From assembly GCA_024363285.1 (NCBI GenBank), contig AP024710.1:1954001-2018000 (forward strand): a stretch of DNA of 64,000 nt. The letters are read 5' to 3'. The notes beneath the pieces were generated by a model. It did no database searches. It had not been told where the DNA came from and worked only from the letters and a program-made list of their open reading frames with translations. A program made the translations under genes and the position numbers. This document shows, one piece after another, positions 54,471 through 63,501 of the stretch. Positions within the stretch are counted from its first letter, which is position 1. Each line of letters starts with the position of its first letter. Source of the stretch: Leptolinea sp. HRD-7 (GTDB taxonomy: Bacteria; Chloroflexota; Anaerolineae; Anaerolineales; Anaerolineaceae).

Positions 54471-54827
54471 ATGAAATTTAATCCGACTGTTCCAATTTAT
54501 CTTCAGATCATGGATGTGATCAAAAAAGACGTGGTGACCGGCGTACTGGCCCGCGGAGAAAGGGTTGAATCAGTGAGAGCTTTAGCGGAAAAATTCGGCG
54601 TGAATCTAAATACCATGCAGCGTGCCTGTTCCGAATTGGAGCGCGAAGGAGTGATCTACACCCAGCGCGGCGTCGGCAGTTTTGTCACCGAAGATGACAA
54701 CATTATTCGGGCGGTGAAAGAGCAGATGTGCGGCGGTATTGTGACGGAGTTCGTCAACGGCATGCGCAGTCTTGGGTTCGCCAACAATGAAATTCTGGAA
54801 ATTGTGGGAAAGGCACTTGTTTTATGA
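54471..54827 (+). CDS. GntR family regulator, YtrA subfamily
   Basis: A 118-residue protein from ATG 54471 with AAGGA upstream. It is a winged helix (PIYLQIMDVIKKDVVTG, RVESVRALAEKFGVNLNTMQRACSELE, GVIYTQRGVGSFV) with only a short helical tail of about 45 residues, the YtrA layout. Such regulators control ABC transporter operons that respond to cell-envelope antibiotics. It overlaps the ATPase gene by 4 bp and probably represses its own operon through the operator upstream. Confidence 0.85.
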   Translation: MKFNPTVPIYLQIMDVIKKDVVTGVLARGERVESVRALAEKFGVNLNTMQRACSELEREGVIYTQRGVGSFVTEDDNIIRAVKEQMCGGIVTEFVNGMRSLGFANNEILEIVGKALVL

Positions 54828-55525
54828 GCACGATTCTTGAAGTATCGAACCTTTCAAAATCATATGGAATCCGCCCGGTGCTGAACAACGTCAGCTTCCG
54901 TCTTGAGACGGGTCACGTGGCTGGATTGATGGGACCCAATGGGGCCGGCAAGACCACCCTGATGAAAACCATCATGAAGATTGCCAAACCGAACTCCGGC
55001 CGGGTGGCGGTATGCGGCAGCACCACTGTGGAATCCATCCACCGCAATACCGCTTTCATGCCTGACCGCAACATGCTGTTCGCCTGGATGCGCGTGCGTG
55101 ATGCCATCCACTACTACGATGACATGTTCGCCGATTTTGACGCCAAACGCGCGGCAGACCTGTGCGGCATACTGGGCCTCAACGCGGCTGACCCCATCCG
55201 CTCGCTATCCAAAGGGACGGTCATCCGCGTGCTGGTGATGCTTACCTTCTCGCGCAACGCCCGCCTGTACCTGCTGGATGAGCCCATCGGCTGGTTTGAC
55301 CCTTTGGCCAAACACAACATACTCAAGACCATCCTGGCCGGGCTCAACGAAGAGAGCTCCGTGCTGATCTCCACCCACCAGGTGAAGGACGTTGAGACCA
55401 TCCTGGACGATGTACTTTTCTTGAACAGAGGAACTCTGATCTTGAACGATACCGCCGAGAATATCCGCCAGGAACACGGCGAGTCAATCGAAGACCGTTA
55501 TATCGAGGTATTTCAAAATGCTTAA
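54824..55525 (+). CDS. ABC transporter ATP-binding protein (YtrB-like)
   Basis: A 233-residue ATPase. Walker A is GPNGAGKTTLMK and Walker B LYLLDEPIGWFDP, with a switch-His region in VLISTHQVKD. The usual LSGGQ signature is replaced by LSKGTVIRVLVM, as in YtrB-like proteins. It overlaps the regulator by 4 bp and the permease by 8 bp. Confidence 0.85.
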   Translation: MSTILEVSNLSKSYGIRPVLNNVSFRLETGHVAGLMGPNGAGKTTLMKTIMKIAKPNSGRVAVCGSTTVESIHRNTAFMPDRNMLFAWMRVRDAIHYYDDMFADFDAKRAADLCGILGLNAADPIRSLSKGTVIRVLVMLTFSRNARLYLLDEPIGWFDPLAKHNILKTILAGLNEESSVLISTHQVKDVETILDDVLFLNRGTLILNDTAENIRQEHGESIEDRYIEVFQNA

Positions 55526-56255
55526 TTTACTGAAGTGGAATTTCATGGACTTCTTCCACCGGAATTTGTGGATGTTTATTGTGGCAGCCGCTTCTCTGAT
55601 GTTGATGGCCATCGTCCCCAACACAGACGGTTTCACCAACGGACTGCTGGTTTTCAGTTCGCTGGTACTGGGCGGCATCTTCTTCCCGGCCTGTATCGTT
55701 CTGGCCATGTATCAGTGCTTCAGCTGGCTGCGGCATGACAGTGCCCTGCTTGAACTATCGCTGCCGGTTCCCGCCTGGAAACAAATGCTCAGCCGGGTGA
55801 CTATCGCCGTACTGGTCAACCTGCTGGCCTGCCTGGGGATGCTTCTGCTAATGATCTTCTTTTACAAGAACACTTCCGGCAAATGGGACACGTTGACTGT
55901 GGAACACTGGCAGTCACTGGGCAGCTTCGTGCTCTTCCTGCTGCTGGGTGACATGACCGTATTGATCTCATACATGATCAGCCGCAGTATGGGGCTCACC
56001 CGGTTGTGGTCCGCTCTGATCACCACCCTGCTCACCACATTTCTGATGATCGGCATCTTCCTGTTCACTGTTCAGGTAATGGTATGGGCCAATGTTCTGA
56101 GCCTGCCAACATTCAGTGGAGAACATATCCTTACTATGAACGGGAACCTGAACATCACCTCATTTCTTCCTGCCATAATAACCGCGCTGTGGATCGTAGT
56201 GCTCGAGTACCTGGGCTCCAGTCTGCTGTTGAAATACGCCATACACGTGGATTGA
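55518..56255 (+). CDS. ABC transporter permease
   Basis: A 245-residue protein with about six hydrophobic helices and no clear soluble domain, typical of ABC-2-like permeases paired with YtrB-type ATPases. It begins within the end of the ATPase gene. Substrate unknown; possibly an envelope-targeting peptide, by analogy with Ytr and Bce-like systems. Confidence 0.75.
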   Translation: MLNLLKWNFMDFFHRNLWMFIVAAASLMLMAIVPNTDGFTNGLLVFSSLVLGGIFFPACIVLAMYQCFSWLRHDSALLELSLPVPAWKQMLSRVTIAVLVNLLACLGMLLLMIFFYKNTSGKWDTLTVEHWQSLGSFVLFLLLGDMTVLISYMISRSMGLTRLWSALITTLLTTFLMIGIFLFTVQVMVWANVLSLPTFSGEHILTMNGNLNITSFLPAIITALWIVVLEYLGSSLLLKYAIHVD

Positions 56256-56401
56256 TCGAAAGTCTCTAAGTCGGTCACGCCGGGCGGGCTGATCAAGTCC
56301 ACCCGGCGTGTGAAAAAAGTTATTCACAATGATTACCGGGAAGCCGGAGGGCGCAGCCTTGCCCTGAACCTGAAAAACCAATTTTATAAAAGGAATGTAG
56401 A

Positions 56402-57259
56402 ATGGAAAAGTTTAAATCTCTCGTATTTCGTTATCCTCTGGCGGCCTGCCTCGTCTTTATGGCGATCGTTCTGCCGCTTACCGAATTGCCTCTCGAAGAA
56501 TTAATGACCCCGGCGCTGGGATTGCAGAAAGCCAGCTACCTTTCTGGTATTCTGCAGCAGGGCATCATGAGTGTGGCCGTATTCTGGCTCATTGCCCGTC
56601 TGGGGCTGCTCAAAGAGGGTGGTTTCACTAAAGTGTCTGAATGGAAGGCTGTCTGGCTGGTATGGCCGCTGATCATCTACAGTGTGTTGAACGCCAGCGA
56701 CCTGATTGACAGCCCCTACCGAATCAACTGGTCTGACGGTGGTCTCATTGCCCTGCTGGTTCTGCTGTACATATCCGTCGGTACCATTGAAGAATTTCTG
56801 TTCCGCGGGTTGATCCTGCCGCTGATGCTGCGCAAATGGGGTTCCACCCGGAAGGGTATCTACATAGCGGTGCTCGTTTCCAGCTCTATCTTTGGTGTGG
56901 CGCATCTGCTGAACTTCATCGCCGGCCGGCGTGATCTGTTGACCACAAGCACACAGATCCTGTATGGTACGTTCTTCGGGGTGTTCTTCGCGGCGCTGCT
57001 GCTGCGCAATCGGTCCATCTGGCCCGCGGTGTTCGGTCACTTTTTATTTGACCTGTGCGGCAACCTGATGGAGATAACAGAAGGGTATGTGTTCACTCGC
57101 GTGGAACCCACCACCACGGTCAACGGCGCGCTAATCACCCTGGCGTTATTGATGCCGTTACTGCTGATCGGGCTGTTCTATTTGAGGAAGGTGGAACCAA
57201 CAACGGGCAATGGGGATGAGAAAAAATCCCTGCCCGAAGGACTGGGGGAGATGGCGTAG
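56402..57259 (+). CDS. CPBP family intramembrane metalloprotease (paralogue A)
   Basis: A 285-residue multi-pass protein with EEFLFR (130-135), FGVAH (164-168) and HFLFD (about 212-216), the three CPBP motifs. It is aligned with the next gene from the start (shared KASYLSGIL and EE at 130-131), so they are clear paralogues. It follows the GntR-ABC genes by 147 bp on the same strand and ends at a strong terminator. A role in peptide immunity with the transporter is inference. Confidence 0.82.
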   Translation: MEKFKSLVFRYPLAACLVFMAIVLPLTELPLEELMTPALGLQKASYLSGILQQGIMSVAVFWLIARLGLLKEGGFTKVSEWKAVWLVWPLIIYSVLNASDLIDSPYRINWSDGGLIALLVLLYISVGTIEEFLFRGLILPLMLRKWGSTRKGIYIAVLVSSSIFGVAHLLNFIAGRRDLLTTSTQILYGTFFGVFFAALLLRNRSIWPAVFGHFLFDLCGNLMEITEGYVFTRVEPTTTVNGALITLALLMPLLLIGLFYLRKVEPTTGNGDEKKSLPEGLGEMA

Positions 57260-57266
57260 TACGTCT

Positions 57267-57302
57267 AAAGGGATGCGCCCAAACGGGCGCATCCCTTTTT
57301 TT
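57267..57302 (+). terminator. Strong terminator between the two CPBP genes
   Basis: A 14-bp stem AAAGGGATGCGCCC (57267-57280) and GGGCGCATCCCTTT (57285-57298) with loop AAAC, running into T's. The following 230 bp hold no gene or recognised site except a GGAGGA ahead of the next start. Confidence 0.9.
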
Positions 57303-57533
57303 CAAGAACCGGTTCCGGTTAACCCGGCGTTGAACGACAACTTTTTTGGATGGTTTTCTCGTCGGTACATAAACCATCATCCGGTCGTTCGGCATTCGCA
57401 TCCGTATTCAGTTTATTGCCGCCGAAGGTGATGATTCGCCGGACGGCGGGTTGTCAAACCGCACTCAGTATCGGGTGTCAGAAAAACGCATCCTGCCGGG
57501 TACCTGAAGGACTGTGTTGAAGATGGAGGATAT

Positions 57534-58346
57534 ATGAAATCAGTCAAAATATTCATTTTAAAAAATCCCGCGGCCGCTTCGGTCGGGTTATTTGCCCTGT
57601 TCTTTCTTCTTTCGGAGTTCGAGATCGACAGATGGCTGATGAATTTTATGAATTACCAGAAGGCCAGTTACCTTTCAGGCATATTGATCCATGGCGCCCT
57701 GAGTGAGGTCATTGTGCTGGTTATTGCCGCGCTCGGGCTCACCCGTGAAGCCGGCTTCACACCGGTTTCGCAATGGAAAAACCTGTGGTTGATCGGGCCG
57801 CTGTTGGTCTACAGCGCGCTGAACGGCAACGAGGTGATTGACGGCACGTTCAACATCAATTGGGCTGACAGTGGATTGATGCTGTTGTTCACGCTGTATT
57901 ACATTTCGGTTGGGTTGATCGAAGAGATACTGGTCCGCGGGCTGGTGCTGCCGTTGATGCTGCGCCAGTGGGGCAAAACAAAGGGCGGGGTTTACAGGGC
58001 TGTACTGATCTCCAGCGCCATATTTGGACTGGCGCACCTGGCCAACCTGGTGTTGGACCGCCGCGACCTGCTGTCTACCACCGCGCAGATCACCTATGGT
58101 CTGTTTTTCGGTGTGTTCTTCGCGGCGCTGGTGACGCGCAATAAGAGCATCTGGCCGGCTATCTTCTGTCACTTTCTGTTTGACTGGGCCGGCAATTTCA
58201 AAGCCGTGACGGTGGGGCATGTGTTTACCCGTGTCAAACCCGCCATCACTATGGAAGACGCGCTGTTCACCGCGGCGGTTTTTCTGCCGCAGCTGCTGAT
58301 CGGGTTGTTATATTTGAGGAGGGTGGAGCCTGTGGAAAGCGGCTAA
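57534..58346 (+). CDS. CPBP family intramembrane metalloprotease (paralogue B)
   Basis: A 270-residue paralogue of the preceding protease: EEILVR at 130-135, FGLAH, and HFLFD with the same spacing. ATGGAGGATAT leads into the ATG. A terminator separates it from the upstream paralogue, so the copies can be expressed separately. Confidence 0.82.
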   Translation: MKSVKIFILKNPAAASVGLFALFFLLSEFEIDRWLMNFMNYQKASYLSGILIHGALSEVIVLVIAALGLTREAGFTPVSQWKNLWLIGPLLVYSALNGNEVIDGTFNINWADSGLMLLFTLYYISVGLIEEILVRGLVLPLMLRQWGKTKGGVYRAVLISSAIFGLAHLANLVLDRRDLLSTTAQITYGLFFGVFFAALVTRNKSIWPAIFCHFLFDWAGNFKAVTVGHVFTRVKPAITMEDALFTAAVFLPQLLIGLLYLRRVEPVESG

Positions 58347-58402
58347 AGCTCTATCATCCGGCCTTCCGGAAGCGGCATAAGGTTTGATGAATCAAAACGG
58401 GC

Positions 58403-58430
58403 AAGAGGCTGACCCAAAAGTCAGCCTCTT
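58403..58430 (+). terminator. Stem-loop after CPBP gene B, at the IS left edge
   Basis: AAGAGGCTGAC (58403-58413) and GTCAGCCTCTT (58420-58430), 11-bp stem. It could be the terminator of the CPBP gene, or part of the left end of the IS element that begins here. Confidence 0.6.
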
Positions 58431-58463
58431 TACACATTAAAAAGGGTGTGATTCAATAGGGGA

Positions 58464-60023
58464 ATGAAAAGACGAGAAAGCCGCCCAGTATTTAAGCCGT
58501 ACATCATGAACCAACCGAGCCTGATACCACCGAGTCTGGATGAAATAATCCCAGAAGGGCACATCGTAAGGGTAGTGAACGAAGCGATAGATCAGATAGA
58601 CATAGACAAGCTGATCCAAAAATATAAAGGGGGAGGGACGAGCAGTTACCATCCGCGGATGATGCTGAAAGTACTGGTGTATGCATACACACAGCGGATT
58701 TACACATCGCGACAGATCGCGAAAGGATTGAGAGAAAACATTCAATTCATGTGGATCAGTGGGCGGAACACGCCGGATTTTCGGACGATCAACCGGTTCA
58801 GGGGGAGCCGAATGAGAGGAGTGATTGAGGATGTATTTGGGCAGGTGGTGCAACTGTTGAGAGAGATGGGATTGATCCGGCTGGAGAACTATTTTGTAGA
58901 CGGGACAAAAATAGAAGCAGACGCGAACAAACATCGAGTAATATGGGCTAAGCGGACAGCGGGATATAAGAGCAAGTTGGAGCAGAAGATCCATGAGTTA
59001 TTTGAAGAAATAGAAGCCGTCAATGAAGCCGAAGAAGAAGAATATGGGGACAAAGACCTGGAAGAGATGGGAAATGGCGGCCCGATAAATAGCGAACTGA
59101 TCCGGGAACGGATGAAAGAGGTAAACGAACGGTTGAAGAGGGAACCGGGGAACAAAGAATTGAAAGCGGCGGAGAAGAAATTAAAGAAGGATTATCTGCC
59201 GCGAATGGAGAAATACGAAGAACAGGAAAAGACCCTGGCAGGGCGAAGCAGCTATGCCAAAGCTGATCCAGATGCCACGTGTTTTCGCATGAAAGAGGAT
59301 CGGGGTTCCGAGAAGCCGTTACCATTACCGGCCTACAACGTTCAATGTGGCACAGAGAACCAGTTTATTGTTGGCTTCAGCTTGCACCAACGGGCAGGAG
59401 ATACGGCCTGTTTCATTCCACATATGGAGCACATTCAGGCGAACCTGGGCATCCTGCCAGTTCGAGTAGTTGCCGACGCGGGATATGGAAGTGAGGAGAA
59501 TTATGCTTATTTGGAGAAGAACCAGCTCGAAAATTATGTAAAACACAATCTATTTCACAAAGAGACAACCCGAAAATATCGGAACAATCCATTCGTAACC
59601 GGGAATCTTCCGTATGATCCGCAGACAGATAGTTTCCATTGCCCTGGACAAAAACAATTGACATTTCTTTACACAAAAAAGGTCAAAACAGATAATGGGT
59701 ATCTAAGTCAGCGCAAGGTGTATGGGTGCGAAGATTGTTCCGGGTGCCCATTTCGACCAAAATGTTTCAAAGCAAGAGGCAACCGAAAGATCACAGTCAA
59801 TCCCCAACTGGATGCCTATCGAGCTCAGGCAAATCTGAACTTGCGTTCGGAAGATGGTATTCGCTTGCGTGTTCAACGCAATACGGATGTAGAGGCTGTT
59901 TTTGGCATAATCAAGCACAACCGAAGGTTCCGGAGATTTCATCTCCGCGGGTTGGATAAGGTGAGTACCGAATGGGGACTGGTCTGCATTGCCCATAATA
60001 TATGCAAAATGGCGGTCAGATAG
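58464..60023 (+). CDS. IS1182 family transposase
   Basis: A 519-residue DDE transposase, intact. The N-terminal domain has FRTINRFRGSRM; the catalytic Asp residues are in YFVDGTKIEAD and VVADAGYGSEEN; the Glu in DVEAVFGIIKHNRRFRR. A zinc-finger-like CEDCSGCPFRPKC lies before the last catalytic part. A basic, coiled-coil-rich insert (about 165-265) separates the first two. A terminator follows (ATGGCGG at 60009 with CCGCCAT and T's). Confidence 0.92.
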   Translation: MKRRESRPVFKPYIMNQPSLIPPSLDEIIPEGHIVRVVNEAIDQIDIDKLIQKYKGGGTSSYHPRMMLKVLVYAYTQRIYTSRQIAKGLRENIQFMWISGRNTPDFRTINRFRGSRMRGVIEDVFGQVVQLLREMGLIRLENYFVDGTKIEADANKHRVIWAKRTAGYKSKLEQKIHELFEEIEAVNEAEEEEYGDKDLEEMGNGGPINSELIRERMKEVNERLKREPGNKELKAAEKKLKKDYLPRMEKYEEQEKTLAGRSSYAKADPDATCFRMKEDRGSEKPLPLPAYNVQCGTENQFIVGFSLHQRAGDTACFIPHMEHIQANLGILPVRVVADAGYGSEENYAYLEKNQLENYVKHNLFHKETTRKYRNNPFVTGNLPYDPQTDSFHCPGQKQLTFLYTKKVKTDNGYLSQRKVYGCEDCSGCPFRPKCFKARGNRKITVNPQLDAYRAQANLNLRSEDGIRLRVQRNTDVEAVFGIIKHNRRFRRFHLRGLDKVSTEWGLVCIAHNICKMAVR

Positions 60024-60036
60024 CCGCCATTTTTTT
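60009..60036 (+). terminator. Terminator at the end of the transposase gene
   Basis: Stem ATGGCGG (60009-60015) and CCGCCAT (60024-60030) followed by seven T's, overlapping the last codons of the transposase gene. Confidence 0.75.
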
Positions 60037-60060
60037 GTCTCATTTTTGGGGAACGATTCT

Positions 60061-60330
60061 AGATTAGTTTTGAGTCGTCCTCTCGCCCGTTTTGTGTGTT
60101 TATTCCATGAAAACAGAAACGCCGGCCAAGTCATAACATACCCGGCGAGGATTACCAGATCAATGATGACGCCCACCACTAGCCTGGGGTGCCAGTACAG
60201 GACGAGGAATATCAACGATGACCCTGCGCCGTAGAGGGCCAGATCATACTAGAAGACTGACAGGACGAGCATACCCTGCAACCCCAGCCCGGCTAGCACG
60301 AAGCAGATCAACTTTAATATCCATAACCCC
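60061..60330 (-). pseudogene. Remnant of a membrane-protein gene beside the IS
   Basis: One minus-strand frame can be read through with a membrane-protein pattern: LWILKLICFVLAGLGLQGML, LVLSVF, then a TAG stop, and on through LALYGAGSSLIFLVLYWHPR, LVVGVIIDLVILAGYVMTW, PAFLFSWNKHTKRARGR. Two to three helices and a basic tail are visible. There is no start, and an in-frame stop at about 60250, so it is a decayed fragment, perhaps truncated by the IS. Family not recognised. Confidence 0.5.
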
Positions 60331-60604
60331 AACCGATGTTGACAGTATTTTCTGGGGCAACACACATGCGCATAATTGGCTGTCAGAATGGGTCAACACC
60401 TGGATAGTTTTTTTGCTCACACCCCCTCTATACCCCTATGCTCACTCCACTCCTCCCACATCCCCTATATATCCCCTCAAATTTTGTGGTTTTTTTTCTG
60501 TGCTTTAACGGTTAGCATCCTGTTTTATAATGGTTGTGCCAGTGGGAAAATGATGCAGCAATTCCTGATTTATTCAGGTCAACGTAGAAAGGGTGGGTAT
60601 TCCT

Positions 60605-61830
60605 ATGCTGGAAGAAGTTGTATTTCGTATTCGTTACAAGCGTATTAGACTGTTTGAGGCTATAAAAGCGTTTCAATTCCCGATCATCCTTGGAATATCT
60701 ACAAGAGTTGGATACAGCTTATGGATGGCTTTGATTTGGTATATGGTGGATGGTTATTTCCCTCTTACCGAGAAGGCCTTACACGAAACCTATTATCAGT
60801 TATCGAGAAGCACGACTCTTCTTGGGCGATCATTTATTGATGTCTGGTTGCGGTGGGATGCCGTTCACTATATGAATATCGCTGAGTTAGGCTATCAGGG
60901 AGTTGGAAAAGAGGAAACCGTATTCTTCCCCCTCTATCCGTATACGGTAGGGTTTCTTTCCCACATAACATCCATCAACGTGACGCTGGTAGGAATTTTG
61001 GTTTCGTCTTTCTTTACAATCCTAGCGCTGATCTGCCTTTATGATCTTGTCTTGCTACAGTTCAAAGACGAGAACCTGTCGAAACTCTCAACTCTCTTAT
61101 TCGCCCTGTATCCCACATCGTTTTTCTTGCACGCTCCATTCACAGACGCCATGTTTATGTTCTTTACCATATCTTCAATCCTGATGATGGAGAAACGGGA
61201 ATATATGGCGGCTGGAATCCTCGGTTGTCTCGCTGGTCTTACAAGAGCGCAGGGAGCCTTGTTGCTTATACCTATGTTTGTTTACTTCATTCAAGATTAT
61301 TGGATAGACAAAAACCTATTCAGTGGAGCCGGATTATTGCAATGGCGCTCATTCCCCTTGGGACTTGTGCTTATATCCTTTGGAGAGTTTATTGCGGCGC
61401 TCCAGATATTATTACAAGTTACAAACACTTTTCCGGTGTAATCTTCCAGGGACCCTTTACCAATCTAATCAAAAGCGCATTGGTTATTCCGCGAGATCCA
61501 TCCTATAGCAGAATTACCGAAGTGATTTCTGCGGTTCTATTTCTAGCCATACTCATCTGGATGTTTTCAAAGAAAGAATTCCGCAAACATATTGGGATCA
61601 TGCTGTATTGTGCTACCACCTGGATATTGATCATTTCGAAATCAGGAGTGTCTGGTTATGGGTTACAGTGTGTAAATCGTTATGTGATTCATATATTTTT
61701 CGCCTTTGTTGGTTTGGCTTTTTTGATTAAAGATCTTCCGGTCAGAGTAAAAAAGTTTACGAAGATTGGCTTGATCCTCTTTAATTTGATAAATTTAATG
61801 TTGTATTCATTCTGGATTTTCATTGGGTAA
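60605..61830 (+). pseudogene. PIG-V-like membrane mannosyltransferase, frameshifted
   Basis: The first frame (from ATG 60605) encodes about eight membrane helices with FIDVWLRWDAVHYMNIAELGY and VFFPLYPYTVGF, matching the PIG-V-like GT-C family, and ends in the conserved LAGLTRAQGALLLIP region. At the run of five A's (61310-61314) the frame breaks; the proper continuation is in the next frame (KPIQWSRIIAMALIPLGTCA...) to the stop at 61830. Adding one A restores a single gene of about 409 codons. A homopolymer sequencing error is as likely as a real mutation. Confidence 0.75.
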
Positions 61831-61866
61831 TCACAGTAATTGTTCTTCAGAATAATCCTTATATAA

Positions 61867-62079
61867 CTAATAAATTCGTTCAGTCTGAAGAGCAAAATTT
61901 GATAAACCATTTCCAGTATCAATAGCTTTGATATTGGAAATTCTCTTTTTTAAACTAATTACAGGAATGCCTTGAGACAGCCCCACTTTCTCAATATTCA
62001 TACCTAATTTTGACGTCCCATAGAGATAAATATAAGGAGCAATAATGTCATCTTTTTCTGACCAAATATGATGTTTCAT
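61867..62079 (-). CDS. Small protein of unknown function (70 residues)
   Basis: It is preceded by a perfect AGGAGG ribosome-binding site, so it is very likely translated. The sequence is mixed helical with SLKKRISNIKAIDTGNGLSN in the middle and an aromatic end (ERIY). It has no signal peptide or membrane helix. I cannot assign a family. It lies between the broken mannosyltransferase gene and mutY. Confidence 0.6.
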   Translation of the reverse strand: MKHHIWSEKDDIIAPYIYLYGTSKLGMNIEKVGLSQGIPVISLKKRISNIKAIDTGNGLSNFALQTERIY

Positions 62080-62101
62080 TTTCCCTCCTGAATTGTCTTA
62101 A

Positions 62102-63184
62102 TTATACAATAGAGACAATTATCAGGTTTAATTTGTCTGCGATCATCCGATCAATTTTTCCCATCGCGTACTCCCCCAGTTGACTCACCGGAAGCCACTC
62201 TAACCCGTCACTTGCCAGAGGACGGGGCTCACCACTGACAATCTCGCACTCAAACGCGTGCAACACCACCTTAAAATGTGAATAGGCGTGACGGAACACA
62301 CCCACTTCGTTACCCACACTCACTTCAATATCCAACTCCTCGCGCAGTTCGCGCGCCAGGCACTCTGGCAGGGTTTCATCGGGCTCCTGCTTGCCGCCGG
62401 GAAACTCCCACAGGCCGCCCAGCAGGCCATCAGCGGGGCGTTTGGTCAGCAAAACCGTATGTCCGCGACGCAGCACGCCGGCCGTCACCGTGAGGGTGGG
62501 GACGGGGGCTTTCTTCACCTTTACCGGAAAGTCCGCCTGCCTGTTCTGTTTGAATGCTTCGCAGCAGGCCGTCAGCGGGCATTCGGCGCAGCGCGGCTTC
62601 TTTGGCAGGCAGACCTGATTGCTCAGATCCATCAATGCCTGGTTGAAGTCACCCGCGCGGCCGGGGGGTAATAAGGCGCGGGCGGTATCTTTCAGCCGGT
62701 TCACGCCTTTGGGTGTCCGCGGATCCTCTTCCAGGGCGGTGACGCGTGCCAGCACTCGGCGCAGGTTGCCATCCAGTGCGGGCTCGTCGGCCCCGAAAGC
62801 CAGCGAAGCCACGGCCGCGGCAGTATAGTCACCGATGCCCGGCAGCGCGCGAAGCTCGTCAACCGATGAGGGGATATACCCCGCGTGGTTCGTCACAATG
62901 ACTCGGGCGGTTTGATGCAGATTGCGCGCCCGCGCGTAATAACCCAGTCCTTCCCATGCTTTGAGAACGGCCTCCAGCGGAGCTTCTGCCAGCGCCTGTA
63001 TGTTGGGGAACTGCGCCATCCAGCGCAGATAATACGGGATGACCGTCTCAACGCGCGTTTGCTGGGCCATATACTCTGAAACCAGTATGGCGTACGGGTC
63101 CGGCGAACCGCGCCAGGGAAGGCCGCGGCCGTGCTTCGCGTACCAGTCCAGCAAGCGGCCGGTAAAAGTCCCGTCAGTCATCAT
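62102..63184 (-). CDS. mutY: A/G-specific adenine glycosylase
   Basis: A 360-residue MutY. The glycosylase part has LPWRGSPDPYAILVSEYMAQQTRVE with the catalytic Glu, the helix-hairpin-helix LPGIGDYTAAAVASLAFG, ALDGNLRRVLARV with the catalytic Asp, and a [4Fe-4S] loop (C-x6-C-x2-C-x5-C) at CLPKKPRCAECPLTACC. A C-terminal NUDIX-like domain (from about 225) recognises 8-oxoG. It removes A opposite 8-oxoG. The two ATG codons at the start are adjacent. Confidence 0.94.
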   Translation of the reverse strand: MMTDGTFTGRLLDWYAKHGRGLPWRGSPDPYAILVSEYMAQQTRVETVIPYYLRWMAQFPNIQALAEAPLEAVLKAWEGLGYYARARNLHQTARVIVTNHAGYIPSSVDELRALPGIGDYTAAAVASLAFGADEPALDGNLRRVLARVTALEEDPRTPKGVNRLKDTARALLPPGRAGDFNQALMDLSNQVCLPKKPRCAECPLTACCEAFKQNRQADFPVKVKKAPVPTLTVTAGVLRRGHTVLLTKRPADGLLGGLWEFPGGKQEPDETLPECLARELREELDIEVSVGNEVGVFRHAYSHFKVVLHAFECEIVSGEPRPLASDGLEWLPVSQLGEYAMGKIDRMIADKLNLIIVSIV

Positions 63185-63190
63185 GAAAAA

Positions 63191-63493
63191 TCAAAATTGA
63201 AAACCGCCGCGGGCGGTCACGATCTTCTGTTTGTAGTTCTTCACGTAATTTTGCAGGTTATTGTTCAGGTCGCGCCATTCGGCGGACTTTAACACCTGCC
63301 GGGCTTCTTTTACATCTGGCAGCATCGCGCTGACCATGATCTGCGGAGATGTGCCATAGACCGTGGCCCAGGCGTCCGATAATTCAAAACCCATGCGCTG
63401 TACGCCGGGTATGAACTCGCGGACAACGAATTCGAAATAATCCTGTTCCTGTTCCGCTGATATGTCCCAGGTCATGATCAGTTTAACAGACAC
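63191..63493 (-). CDS. Small cytoplasmic protein, unknown (100 residues)
   Basis: A 100-residue protein with a pattern of alternating strands and helices (MTWDISAEQEQDYFEFVV at the start, AEWRDLNNNLQNYV near the end), suggestive of a ferredoxin-like alpha/beta fold. It lies 6 bp before mutY and 8 bp after the metallo-hydrolase gene on the same strand, so it is probably cotranscribed. No family recognised. Confidence 0.6.
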   Translation of the reverse strand: MSVKLIMTWDISAEQEQDYFEFVVREFIPGVQRMGFELSDAWATVYGTSPQIMVSAMLPDVKEARQVLKSAEWRDLNNNLQNYVKNYKQKIVTARGGFQF

Positions 63494-63501
63494 ACCTGCC
63501 T

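Larger units (their letters stand above)
58413..60050 (+). mobile_element. IS1182-family insertion sequence (ends approximate)
   Basis: The transposase gene is flanked by weakly matching ends: CCCAAAAGTCAGCC at 58413-58426 and, on the opposite strand, CCCAAAAATGAGAC at 60050-60037 (most positions agree). No certain target duplication was found, so the boundaries are tentative. The element lies between CPBP gene B and a decayed membrane-protein gene. Confidence 0.6.

Noticed and set aside
60218..60648. Two short plus-strand frames between the IS and the mannosyltransferase gene
   Set aside because: They run through the remnant region and the leader of the next gene, with no ribosome-binding site or recognisable product.
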